Source: Phaeosaccion multiseriatum (Eukaryota; Ochrophyta, other classes). Taken from it: DNA of 64,000 nucleotides. Of the stretch, positions 12,096 through 23,702 are shown piece by piece. The stretch lies in assembly GCA_965112735.1 (NCBI GenBank), contig OZ218961.1, positions 62,001 to 126,000 on the forward strand, read 5' to 3'. The notes below the pieces were generated by a model that saw only the letters and a program-made list of their open reading frames with translations, searched no databases and was not told the DNA's origin. The first letter of the stretch is position 1. Every line of letters begins with the position of its first letter. Position numbers and translations under genes: made by a program.

Positions 12096-12129
<34 letters not shown>

Positions 12130-12133
12130 AGGC

Positions 12134-12166
<33 letters not shown>

Positions 12167-12237
12167 CACAGACAGACAGACAGACAGATAGATAGACAGA
12201 CGGACGGACAAACAGACAGACAGACAGGCAGACAGGC

Positions 12238-12310
<73 letters not shown>

Positions 12311-13423
12311 GGCAGACAGACAGACAGACAGACAGACAGACACACAGACAGACAGACAGACAGATAGACAGACAGGCAGGCTGGTACGAACGGAGAGCTA
12401 CCGCCACTGCCAGGCGGGGAATGCGCGACAACTGCTGCGGCATCGCATGGGTCGAGGGCAGTAGCAGCAGCCGAACGTCTCACTCCGTCGAGAGCGTTGC
12501 TTTCCCTTAGCCGAGAGAAGCACGAAGCGAGGCGCGCGGCCATCCACTACTTCTTCTTCTGTCACATCTGTAGCTGTCATTGTTAATACTAGCAGGATCG
12601 ATACTTCTCCAAGCCTGGAAGGTCCTCGCTCCCCCCCTTCCCCCCCCCCGGCGGAGGCAGAGCTCCCATCTCCTCTGTGCGCCATCCTCTGCCCTCCCCT
12701 CCCCTCCTGCTCTCCTGCTCTCCTGCTCTCCTGCTCTCCTGCCTCCCTGGCGCTTCGACAGCTGACACAGAGAGCGTGACACAGAGGGTGTGTCCATGTC
12801 TGCAAAGCTCCATCGCACATCGCACATCGCATGGGGATCGGATACAAGGTCTTTTCAGTCTCCCAGACAAACAGCAGCAATTAAACCCTTTGTTCTTCAA
12901 TGCCATGTCCGCATACTGTGGCTCGACCTCGCTGCCGCTGGCCACAGCTGATTATTCATGCTGCTGCCCTGCTGGCCAGACCTCATTCTTCGTGCTGCTG
13001 ATATGTGACCAAAGCGACAAAAGCTGATTCTTCAAACGTTAGGGGTGGCGAGTGAGGCCCCCCCTACAAGTCGCACCACATAGCAGCGGAGCACAATGCA
13101 GCAGCACCACCACCAGCGTGGTAGATAGAAGCACACCAGCGTAGTAGATAGAAGCATAGGTGCAGCAGCACAGCAGAAGCACACCAGCGTAGCAGATAGA
13201 TGCAGCAGCACAGCAGCACAGCAGCACAGCCGGCCACCATGTCTCTTCCCGGCGCCCAGCCAGGCCGCGCAATTCGACCCTCACATCAAGTGCCATCCCA
13301 AACTTGCTCTCCTCACGCAGAACACAACGCTCAATCGCCCATCCGAGCTCGGTCGTTCTTCGGGAAAAGCAACGGACTTCTGTGGTAACGTATTGCGTTG
13401 GTTATACGTCCAAGGGAAGGGGG
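11799..13423. other. Convergent intergenic region between the EF-hand gene and VPS35
   Basis: No gene is supported here. Besides the (CAGA)n tract there are short tandem repeats: (CTCCTGCT)n at 12706-12741, a CATCGCACATCGCA repeat near 12818, and an imperfect 30-35-bp repeat around TAGATAGAAGCACACCAGCG (13120-13215). Confidence 0.6.
11848..12386. repeat. (CAGA)n tetranucleotide tract, about 540 bp
   Basis: Nearly uninterrupted CAGA units carry scattered single-base variants (GGCA, GATA, CACA). It lies immediately downstream of the EF-hand gene's stop codon. Confidence 0.95.
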
Positions 13424-16400
13424 CTATCCAATGGCGATGGCGGAGAACATATGGTTGATCCCCTTGCCGCACTCGGGAGCGCTCCTCTTGTGCCGAATGT
13501 GCGCCAAAGTGTTGTTAAAGTAGCCCTCCGCCTGAGGACCACGAGGAGGACAGGGAGGGGGAGGGAAAGGAGAAGGGGAGGAGGAGGAGGAGGAGGAGGA
13601 GGAGGAGGAGGAGGAGGAGGAGGAGGAGGAGGAGGAGGAGGAGGAGGAGGAGGAGGAGGAGGAGGAGGAGGAGGAGGAGCAGGAGGAGGAGGAGGAGGAG
13701 GAGGAAAGGGTCAGGGGTTGAATCAGAGTCAGAAGGGCTGAAGCAAGGTCTAAGTCAGAAGGACAAAGTCAGAGCTGAAGCAAGGTCTAAGTCAGAGGCA
13801 GAGCTCATGATCATGGTGAGGACGTACTCATCTTCCCTCCCCTCCTCCCATCCACTGCCATCCCCGCTCCTCCGTCTCAAGTAAGTACTACTAGGGAAGA
13901 GAGAGGAGTATAAGCGTGCTTCTCAACCTTCGTCGCCTGTACGCCTCCAACTAGACGCACGGCCCTCCCTCTAGCCCATACGCCTCCAACTAGATGCACG
14001 GCCCTCCCTCTAGCCCATACGCCTCCAACTAGACGCACGGCCCTCCCTCTAACACATACGCCTCCAACTAGATGCACGGCCCTCCCTCTAACCCATAAGC
14101 CTCCAACTAGACGCACGGCCCTCCCTCTAACCCATACGCCTCCAACTAGATGCACGGCCCTCCCTCTAACCCATAAGCCTCCAACTAGACGCACGGCCCT
14201 CCCTCTAACCCATACGCCTCCAACTAGATGCACGGCCCTCCCTCTAACCCATAAGCCTCCAACTAGACGCACGGCCCCCCCTCTAACCCATACGCCTCCA
14301 ACTAGATGCACGGCCCTCCCTCTAACCCATACGCCTCCAACTAGACGCACGGCCCTCCCTCTAACCCATACGCCTCCAACTAGATGCACGGCCCTCCCTC
14401 TAACCCATACGCCTCCAACTAGATGCACGGCCCTCCCTCTAACCCATACGCCTCCAACTAGATGCACGGCCCTCCCTCTAACCCATACGCCTCCAACTAG
14501 ATGCACGGCCCTCCCTCTAACCCATACGCCTCCAACTAGACGCACGGCCCTCCCTCTAACCCATACGCCTCCAACTAGATGCACGGCCCTCCCTCTAACC
14601 CATCCGCCACCAGCGAACTAGACCCGCTACCCTCCCTCTCACCTGTGTGCGTGCATCGGAGGGCTCCATGCTCTCAATATGCTCCTTCACGAGCGCCACA
14701 ACACCAGATACGTACCTGTCCGTTATCTTACGGGAGGAGGGATGTAGACAGAGAGAGGGGGAGAGAGGAGGGGGGGGGTGGGGGAGGGGGCGGGGAGAGT
14801 CAGACAGAGAGAGAAAGGGGGGGGGCGAAGAATCCCCTCGTCTGCTGCCATCCCCTCCGCCCATCCACTGCCATCCCCGCCTCTCACCTGGGGGGTCTCT
14901 TGCTCAAAGAAGTACACATATCGGTTGAGGATCTCAGTGAAGAGCTGCACGTGGCTCACGCCGCCACTCACGCACACGTCAGCGATCTTCAGAGAGCGCT
15001 GCAGGCACTCCAGTACTCTCCGACCGTCATGGTAGTCCGTGCCGCCATCTGTGAAGCGAGGGGAGGGGAGGAGGAGGAGGAGGAGGAGGAGGAGGAGGAG
15101 GGTGGGAGAGAAGGAAGGGGTGGGAAGGGAGGGCAGGGGGAGGGGAGGCAAGGGGGGAGGGGAGAGAGGAGAGGAGATGAGGGAAGAGGACAGAGGAGAG
15201 GAGAGAAGAAGGGAGAGGAGAGAAGAGAAGAGAAGGGGAGAGGAGAGAAGAGAAGAGGAGAAGAGAGAAGGGGCGTTGAGAGGAGAGGAATACTGCGTGA
15301 CCCTGACCCACCTGGCCCCTGCCTTGCCCCTGCCCAGAAGAGATGGCTGCAGAGCATCACCATGCGGCACTGATCAGGTCTCTTCACCAGCTTAGCGGCC
15401 AACTGAGAGGGACGGGGGGGGGGAGGGAGGGAGGGAGTTGGTGAGTGAGTGTGTGGGTGAGTGAGTGAGCGCGTAAGTGGCTGTCCCTCCATTCACTGCC
15501 ATCTCCCTCGCTACCTGTGTGGTCTTGGTAATGAGAGCGTCATAGTCAGATGGCTCAAAGTGGCGGCAGGAGAGGAGCGTACCCACCATCTGCTCGATGG
15601 CCGCCACCTGAGCAGGGGGGCAGGATGGCAGTGCATGGAGGAGGAGGAGGAGGAGGAGGAGGAGGAGGAGGAAGAAGAAGTCGTGCGAGAAGGGCTTTCC
15701 CGTGAGTCGCCGTAAAGAAGGGGGGAAGAAATGTTTGCCCCGCGCTCTCCCCGCGGACGGTGCAGGAGCTGAACACAAAACGGTGCTGCTGCCTGTCCTC
15801 GGGTACTGTTCTCCCCCTCCACCTCTACCCTGCCTGCCCATACACTCCATATACCTCTACCAACATCCACTGCCATCCCCCGACCCAACTGACCTGCGCC
15901 TTGCTGTCTGCGATGTCCTCTTCATACACGATGAAGGCCTGTGACACGAACTCATAGGCGATGGCCTTGAAGCCCGCCCCATCCGCCCCCACCGCACACT
16001 GCAGGAAGAGCCTTAGGCTGCCCTCGGGAAAGGCCGGTGCCATGGCAGTCACCACCTCGTGCATGAACTGAAACACCTTGCGGGACGAGTACTGTATCTT
16101 CACAGGAGGCGGCCGGGGGGGAGGGGCTCCAGTTGGTGACACGGCCGGGGCGTTGGCGTTGGCGTTGTCTGGGGTAGCGGTAGGGGTAGGCGGCGGAGGG
16201 GGCGAGGGCTCTTGTTTTGTCTCACCCGCCTCTCCCTCCTCCTCGCGCCGGTTCACTGCCCCCCCCCCCTCTGCCCCGGCCTCTGTCTCCGTTTGGGTGC
16301 CATCCACTGCGCCTGCCTGCCCGGCCTCGGTGCCGGCCCGGGCCTCTCCACTCCCCTCGTCTCCGTCCGCTGCCATCCCCTCTATCCCTTGCTCCTTGTC

Positions 16401-19400
16401 GTCGGCGGCCGGAGCACTCGCATCTTCCCCCGTCACTCCATTCACATCGCCGCTCCCCTCCCCTTCCCCTTCCCCTTCTCCTCCTCCTCCTCCTCTTGTA
16501 TCCCCAACTGGCGTGGGCTGTACCACCACCTTCTCTGGGGCGTTGAGGTTGAGTAAATCCTTCTCCTGGGCCTCTGCCTCAATTCGCTTCTCCACATGTC
16601 GAACCTGCTTGTGCACGTGGGTGCGTGTGCGCCACAAACAAAGGAGGAGGAAACCCACAACAACAACAGGAGCAGGAGCATAAGCAAGGGAGGTGACAAA
16701 ACGTTGAACAAAGGGCGTTAGAAGCTGGTGATAAAAGGTTAAACAAAGGGCGTAAGAAGATAACAAAGGGCGTTAGAAGATGGTGACACCGCAGTCTAGG
16801 CCCTCCCCTCAGCCCGCTGCCAGTTCATGCCCACTTGCTCTTGCTCGGGCATCACACCACCCAACTACAACCCCACCCTCTCTATTTCTTTTCTCTCCTC
16901 TCTACTCTTCACTTCCCCTTCCCCTCTCTCCCCTCCATTGACTGCCATCTCCTCAGCACTCGCCTTCTTGGCAAGCTTCAGCGCGATAAACACAAGCGGT
17001 ACCAGCGTGTACTGCAGCCGCTGCCCCATCACAGACGAAGACCCAGACCCCCCCCCCCCTCCTCCTCCTCCAGCGGTCGCCATCTGCGCGAGACCGATCT
17101 GCTTCCGCGCCACAAGCAAGGTCCGGAAGAAGACGTCCGTGTCCTCGTGGCCAATGAGGTGTATCAGGCGCGCCACAAGCTGATGGTCCTTCCATCGCTC
17201 GTCCTTGGGATGAGAAGGAGCAGCAGCTGCAGCAGCAGCAGCAGAAGAAGAAGAAGAAGAGGAAGAATCGCCATCTGTGACCACCCGGAGGAGGGGCTGA
17301 ATGATGGTGAACAGCTTAAGAAGGCGGTCGGGGCAGTCCAGGGGCTGGCGGGCGGAGAGCACCCCGCGGAGGAGGGAGGCGGACACCTGAGTGAGTGAGT
17401 AGGGAGGGAGGGAGGGAGGGAGGGAGGGAGGGAGGGAAGAGGAGGGTGGAGGGGGGGTCACGTTACGTCCGAAGACGGAAGGAGAGCACAGCACAGCACA
17501 GCACAGCAGTTGGTGATATAGGCTTGTGCAGCAGGCAAATAAAGGGGAGGGAAAGGAGGCACCTTCCAGTACCTCCCTCCCCTCCCTCCCCGCCCTCCCT
17601 CTCCTCGTCTCTCCCCTCTCTCCCCTCCCCTTCCCTCCCTCCTCACCTGACACTGGTGCACATGCGGCAGGAAGTCCATGAGAGGAGCGAAGTACCGCAG
17701 CTCGAGCACTCTCAGGCCCAGGGAACGCACAGGAAGGCTCAGCAGCTCCGACACCGCACACACACACGTCTCGGGGAGCGGTCTACCGGCTGGCGACGAC
17801 GACTGCGCCGTACCACCACCATGTGCACCACCAAGGGCGGAGGAGGAGGAGGAGGACGAGGACGAGGCCCCGCTGGTGTAGCCCTTGGCCGCGATGGCCT
17901 GCGCGCAGACGCCGATGCAGTGGTCCACATAGTCCAAGCGAGACGGGTACACGCTGTTACAGAAGCGCACGAGGGCAACTTCCATGTGCACGACTTCGGA
18001 GAGGGGCAGGTGCTCCCTCTCCTGGATGAGCTTGGCCAGGCACTCGTTGAAGGCCTGGTAGGCGTGGGTGAAGGCGCTGTTGCTGCTGTCAGAGAAGGGC
18101 TGCTGCTTCTCTTGTCCTGCTGCTGCTGCCGTATCACCAACTGTTGTATCACCAACTGCCCCCCCCCCCTGGCTCTCTGCGTATGCGCTGAGCCGCTGAA
18201 TAAGACTCTCTAAGATGGGCCTCACGCGGACCTTCTCCTTGAGCTTGCTCACCCCCTCCAGCAAGAGGTCCAGCGTAGCCAAGTGGAAGTCGTCGGGGAA
18301 CACCTGGAGTCAGGACAGAGAGTGTCAGGACAGGACATGGGTGTCAGGACAGGACAGAGAGTGTCAGGACAGAACAGGGGTGCCAGGAGAGTGACGGAGA
18401 AGACAGAGAGTGTCACAGACAGAACAGGGCGTCAGGAGACAAAGAAATGACCGGAAAGCACGTGACGTAACCGTAAAACGTCACGGAACTACCCCCCCCC
18501 CCCCCATCCGCTGCCATCCCCACATGTACCCATATACCTGTATGACGCAGTCCATGAGGTAGCTCTGCGCGATAGTGTCCTTGCAGGCCTCCACCTGGTG
18601 TCAGGACAGGGGGCGTCAGGACAGGGGGTGTCAGGACAGGGATGTCAGGGTGTCAGGACAGGGATGTCGGGACAGGGGGTGTCAGGACAGAAACATACCT
18701 GGCTGAGCACTCTGGGGAGGATCTTGGCCTTGTAGTGGGCAACCTCCACACCCTCCAGCCCCGACAGACGCACGAGGTTGGTGCCGACAAGCAGCCGCAG
18801 CTCCTGGTAGGGTTAGGGGGGGGGGGTATAGGGTATGTGGTAGAGTATGGTAGGGTGGAGTAGGGTCAGGGGGGGTATCCAGGGGAGGAAGGGCTGTTTG
18901 TTAGGGGTATAACGGTCACGTCATGCTGCACAAGAGCGGCACGTAATGTTACGTAAGAGGTCACGCGGAGGCCTCTGGAGGCCTACGATGAGGCACAGCC
19001 GATATAACCCAGAGCCGCACACCACCACCACTCGGCTGAGCTCAAGTTAGTGAGCAAGTTGCATTGTGTTTTGATGCCTGGCCTCCCCTCGCTCAACCTT
19101 GCAAGGAAAACAGAATGCAGGCACACCTAGCAAGCAAGCAAGCAGGCAACAAGACTACCCAGCAATCCACCACACCCCACCTACCCACCCACATACCCAC
19201 CCACACACCCACCCACATACCCAACCCACATACCCACCCACATACCCACCCACACACCCACCCACACACCCGCCCACATACCCACCCACATACCCACCCA
19301 CATACCCACCCACACACACACCCACATACCCACCCACCTTGCGCTCCCGCTCCTTCCTCTTTCTGTCTTTGGTGGCCCCTCCGTGCTGATGCATGCGCAC

Positions 19401-21414
19401 CCACAACCGGTTGCTCTCAGTGAAGTTGTCAAGCACAAAGTTGATGCTGTCAAGCACACTGCCGCTGCCCGCCCCTCCGCCTCCCGCTGTATCCCCGACC
19501 GGAGACCCCTGTCCTTCTGTATCACCAACTGGTGCAGGGCCGTCCGGTAGTTTGTCTCTGGTGACGTGGGACAGGTAGTGGCGGAGAAAGAGACCTCTCA
19601 GCGGCTGCTGCACCCCCTGCCAGAGAGAGAAAGGGGGGGAGATGGAGGGAGGGAGGGAGGGAGGGAGGAAGGGAGGGAGAGAGAGATCAGGGAGAGAGTG
19701 TCGATGCTTACACTAGCGGCAAGACTCGACAAAGAAAAGAGTGGCTGCTCTCCACCCCCACTTTGTACTTTGTGGCCATCTTCAGAGTGAAAGTAGAGCG
19801 AGTCGAAACAAAGTCGATGCCCCCTCCCCCCCTCCCCTACCTTGGCCATCTCCAGCAGGTCCTTGAGCACGTCTATGGCGGGGGCCTCTCCGGACTTGAT
19901 GTAGCAGCTGCCCACCTGGGTAGGGTAGGGTAGGGGAAATACGTAAGGGGCATACGTAAGGTGTGTAGACAGATGGGACAGAGACATGTAGGAAAGACAG
20001 ACAGATTTGAGACAGAGAGATAGACAACGGGGTAGACAGGCAGACAGGCAGACAGGCCGTCTACGACCGACAGACAGGCAGGTAGGTCGATAGAGAGTTC
20101 TGTACCGAGCCATAGACAGATGAATGAATGGATAGACTGATGGACAGATGGATGGACAGATAGAGGACAGAGTTATGGGTAAACAGATCGATAGACGAGC
20201 AGATAGACAGATCGATGGGTATACATATATATAAGGGTGGAGCTACTTACCGTCATGAGCAGATACAGCCTCGGCAGTACGGCGCTCCCCGCCTGCACCC
20301 TCTCGTAGAGCTGCACCATAGGGGTGCCCTGTCGGTTGAGCAGCAGCAGGAACTCCTCCAGGTGCAGCAGCTCATCGAGGATCTGACCAAGTTCGTGTGT
20401 GTGTGTGCGTGTATGTGTGCGTGTGTGTGGGCGTCCGTGGGTGTGCGTGGGTATGTGTGTGTGTGTGCACCAGAGACAGAGAACCTGGGTGATGAGCTCT
20501 TTCACGGTCCCCAATGCGATTGCAATGCCCTGAGCTGCCATCCGCCCTCCGCTTGCCCTTATATCTACCCGTCATGGCACGACAAGAGGCACAACTGAAC
20601 CTTGCCCTACGCCACGCCACGCGCAGCTTCTCGCAGCCCCTCTCCGCTGGCCGGTACTGCTGCCGTACTGCTGCCGTACTGCTTCCCCCCATCGTAACGC
20701 TTCCTCGCTGCTGCTGACTTGTAGCTTGATGTCTGAGCTCGAAGCCGGAGCGGTCGTGTGCGAACCAGCAGCCTACCCCCATGGTCCTCCCTCTTCCCTC
20801 CTCCCTCCCTCCCTCCCTCTCTCCTCACCTTCATGTAGAGCTGGTAATAGTTCTTGGGGGCCAGGCGGGCGGTCTTGAGCTCGGACAGCATGTCCCCGGC
20901 GTGCTTCAGCGCAGCCTCGACGTCGGTGTGGTCCTATTTAGTGGGGGCACACACACACAGAGAGAGAGAGTTTGTGTGTAGGTGAGATAGTGATGGAGAG
21001 AGAGAGAGGAGAGAGAAGGGTGGGGGAGGTGTGCATGCCCCGCTGCTTCGAAAGGAAGGTAGTGCGCCAGGGAGGGTCTCATCCTTCCCCTGCTGATCCG
21101 AAGCAAGGAACTCAGCCTGCACTTCAAGACCCCAATCTGCTCAACCGCGCTTCCCTTCCCTCCTCCTCCTCCTCCTCCTCCTCCTCCTCCTCCTCCTCCT
21201 CCTCCTCCTCCTCCTCCTCCTCCTCCTCCTCCTCCTCCTCCTCCTCCTCCTCCTCCTCCTCCTCCTCCCCCTCCCTCCTCGTCCTCTCCCTTCTTCCTCA
21301 CCCTTCACCACTCACCATGCCTCTCTTCATATAAAACGCGTGCTCCACGACCTTCTTGGAGGCCTCTTGCAGGAGCAGCGCCTGCTGTTGGTCCTCCTCA
21401 GTCACCACCACCAT
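13424..21414 (-). CDS. VPS35: VPS35, retromer cargo-recognition subunit
   Basis: Exons in coding order: 21414-21316, 20933-20829, 20382-20251, 19915-19841, 19616-19338, 18803-18699, 18594-18538, 18303-17647, 17386-16964, 16604-15894, 15607-15515, 15402-15312, 15048-14888, 14726-14643, 13531-13424. Their phases are mutually consistent and give 1059 residues. The product matches VPS35 from end to end: an N-terminal AFYMKR segment (the family has a PRLYLL motif, here [10 protein letters not shown]), [78 protein letters not shown] and [13 protein letters not shown]. The family forms an alpha-solenoid that binds VPS26/VPS29 and sorts endosomal cargo. It is about 260 residues longer than animal VPS35 because low-complexity loops are inserted in exons 5, 8, 9 and 10; these loops contain six copies of the dispersed VGDT/VSPT 13-mer. 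The intron after exon 9 is of the GC-AG type. Confidence 0.95.
13577..13704. repeat. (GGA)n tract in the last VPS35 intron
   Basis: A pure GGA/GAG triplet tract of about 125 bp lies just upstream (in gene sense) of the terminal VPS35 exon at 13531. Confidence 0.9.
13944..14606. repeat. 39-bp minisatellite, about 17 copies, in the last VPS35 intron
   Basis: The unit contains CGCCTCCAACTAGATGCACG and CCCTCCCTCTAACCCATA. Two sites vary together (ACG/ATG and AAG/ACG), giving a 78-bp higher-order period in about 13980-14290 and more homogeneous copies from 14380 to 14520. Because 39 is divisible by three, the minus strand is open as a 13-residue repeat, but the flanking splice sites (donor at 14642, acceptor at 13532) place the array in an intron. 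Confidence 0.9.
18601..18698 (-). repeat. VPS35 intron composed of CTGTCCTGACACC repeats
   Basis: The 104-bp intron between exons 6 and 7 (18595-18698) consists almost entirely of six to seven copies of CTGTCCTGACACC in gene sense, the last ending in the 3' splice site CAG. The next intron (18304-18537) carries degenerate copies of the same unit near its 3' end (18304-18430). Confidence 0.85.
19178..19337. repeat. (CCCACATA)n / (CCCACACA)n tract in VPS35 intron 5
   Basis: It is a degenerate 8-12-bp tandem repeat starting at the donor of VPS35 exon 5. In gene sense it begins GTGGGTGGGTATGTGGG, so it again resembles an expanded 5' splice site. Confidence 0.8.
21160..21270. repeat. (CCT)n tract in VPS35 intron 1
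   Basis: An uninterrupted CCT triplet run of about 100 bp lies in the first VPS35 intron (20934-21315). Confidence 0.9.
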
Positions 21415-21828
21415 GATGCCCTGCTTCCTCCCTCCAATCTCTTCCCCGCTCTTCTTCGACCTCCTCTCCACGCCCCCCTCCTCCTCCTCCGGCGTCGCCC
21501 TTCTCTCAGCAGCCCACGACGGCAGTCACAGCGAGCGCTTCGTTCCCTCCTCACTCCCTCCGCGCTGCCATTGGCTCCTTTACCTCTCTCACGGGCTCAC
21601 ACTCAAAACTGGGAAGAGGGGCACAACAACAACAACAACAGCCTCCAAAAGTAGAGCATAGCGAAACAAAAGTAGACACCAGTTTCAGTTTCAGCTCTCG
21701 ATTTTCTGAAAAGGTGATGTGTCCAAAATATCGAGAAATATCCTTGGGCTCCAAGACTTCATCTCACAACACAATTCACGCACTCTTATCCATCTTTCTA
21801 TATATCCCTCCCAACCCATCCTTCTATC
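21415..21828. promoter_or_regulatory. Shared divergent promoter region of VPS35 and the LHC gene
   Basis: The 414-bp spacer separates two head-to-head start codons. The LHC side has a TATATAT stretch about 30 bp before the ATG and a C-rich leader. No specific light-responsive element can be assigned by eye. Confidence 0.4.
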
Positions 21829-23564
21829 ATGCCTGCCATCAAGTGCCTCGCTGTTGCCGCCCTGGCCGCCTCGGCCTCGGCCTTCGTGCCCACGGCGCCC
21901 CTCCTGGCCAGCAAGCTCTCCACCCAGAGCCGCACCAGCAGCCGCGCAAGCAGCACCAACCAGGTGAGAGAGGCGATGGGTGGTTCTCGAGAAGCGGTTT
22001 TCATGCGTGCTTACTGTGTGTCGCAAACGAAGGAGTGAAGGAGTAAAGGGTAGGGACGGGCGTGCAAGAGCGAAGCCTTTACGAATGCAGCCAGCAAGCT
22101 TCGCGGCAGCACTTCGGCGGGGATGAATGGTGGCGGGGGGAGTCCCTCTTGCGGCTCGATGGTCCTGCTCAGAGTTGTGATGGATGCAACATGCTTTTTC
22201 TACTCTCCCTTCCTACTTTCTCTTCTCGGCTACAACTATCACCACACCACCCCTTCCCAAGAACATGCCTTGTCTTCAGTCTACACGCGAGGATGCATTG
22301 GCGAGAGGGGAGTCTATCCCTGCTCTTCTCTCCTTGATGGAGGCAACACACACTCCTCCATTTTCCCTCCACCACCACCTCTCTCTCCTTTCCATTAAAC
22401 CGCTCCTCTTCTGCGCTGAAACCGTCCACAATGCACACCACATCACCCCTACACCAGCGCGATGATGTATGGATTGCCGATTGCCTTCTTAGGTTGTGAA
22501 GCAACACACTCCCTCTCCTCCTCCACACCGCCATCCCCCGTCTACTTTTCGCGCTCTTTTGTCTCTTCTCCTGCCGGCCGGCATTCCTCCCCAAGCACCA
22601 TTCTAACCGACCTTCTCTCCCTGTCCTCTCCCTGCCTGGCTCTACGCGTGCCTTAACAGGTGGTGATGATGGCTGAGAAGTCGCAGTCTCTGCCTTTCAT
22701 GGAGCAGCCCCCCAACCTCGACGGCTCCATGGCGGGTGACGTCGGCTTCGACCCCGTCGGTGAGTCTCTCGCTCTCTGTGTCTGTACCTCGCTCCCCTTT
22801 CTCTCTCCCTCGTGACTGCTGTTTGTGGCCTGTTAATGTCACACCTTCCGAGTTCTCGCAAGACTCACTCAATGTCCGCAATGTGTGCCGATCATGCCCC
22901 CTCTTGTGACCCGCAGGCTTCTCCAACTGGATCAACATCAAGTGGCTCAGGGAGGCCGAGATCAAGCACGGTGAGTCTTCGTGGCTGTGGTGTGCCTGAA
23001 AAGCTGTACTTGTCGGAGTGTGTACGTGCAGACAGCAAGCCCTTACACTTCCACCACTTGTCTCCCCCTCTCTCCTCTCCGTCCAGGACGTATCTCCATG
23101 CTTGCCGTTGTGGGCTACATCGTCACCGACCTGGGCTACCACCTGCCCGGCGACATGCACGCCGTCGGCTCCCTTGAGGCCCACGACGCCGCCGTCAAGT
23201 TCGGAGGCATGTCTCAGCTGCTCATCTGGCTGTCCATCGTCGAGACCATCTCCGCTGTCGCCACCTTCCAAATGGTGTTCGAGGTACGCGTGCTTCTCAC
23301 TCGCTCATGCCCCTACTCGTGTCACTTGTTTGACTTACTCACTCACCACTCACCTCTCTCCGGCTTCTGTCCCGATGGTAGGACTCCCCCCGTGCCCCCG
23401 GAGACTTCTGCTTCGACCCCATGGGATTCTCCAAGAAGAGCGAGGCCGTGGCCGCCAAGTACGCCAAGAACGAGATCAAGAACGGCCGACTGGCCATGCT
23501 CGCCATCAGCGGCATCCTGACGCAGGCCGCCCTCACCGGCAAGGCATTCCCTTACATGTCTTAA
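21829..23564 (+). CDS. Light-harvesting chlorophyll-binding protein of the FCP/LHC type, plastid-targeted
   Basis: Five exons (21829-21963, 22660-22759, 22917-22970, 23087-23283, 23382-23564) join in frame to 222 residues. The first exon is a presequence: hydrophobic [14 protein letters not shown] followed by FVPTAP, the known ASA-F signal cleavage motif of complex red plastids, then a Ser/Thr/Arg-rich transit part. The mature part has DVGFDPVGF and the three membrane helices of LHC proteins. Helix 1 carries [19 protein letters not shown] and helix 3 carries [19 protein letters not shown]; the Glu/Arg pairs of these helices bind chlorophyll and cross-bridge. The protein captures light in the thylakoid membrane, presumably with chlorophyll a/c or a-only plus carotenoid. 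Introns are short and GT-AG. The subfamily (Lhcf, Lhcr or chromerid-specific) is not resolved by eye. Confidence 0.95.
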
Positions 23565-23657
23565 ATAGAGAGGTAGATAGACAGAGCGATTTTGTGCGGT
23601 GACGGGAGAGGGGGCGGCGGATAGAGTGCCGCTTACATCCCTTTTTACAACGACCGT

Positions 23658-23702
<45 letters not shown>

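Noticed and set aside
11762-12543. Cys-Leu-Ser-Val and Asp-Arg-Gln-Thr repeat proteins on both strands
   Set aside because: They are translations of the (CAGA)n microsatellite, with no start context, codon bias or family similarity.
13877-14584. A 235-residue protein of 13-residue repeats on the minus strand
   Set aside because: It lies between the donor of VPS35 exon 14 and the acceptor of its last exon, which join to give the family's normal sequence (SDARTQ then AEGYFNNTL).
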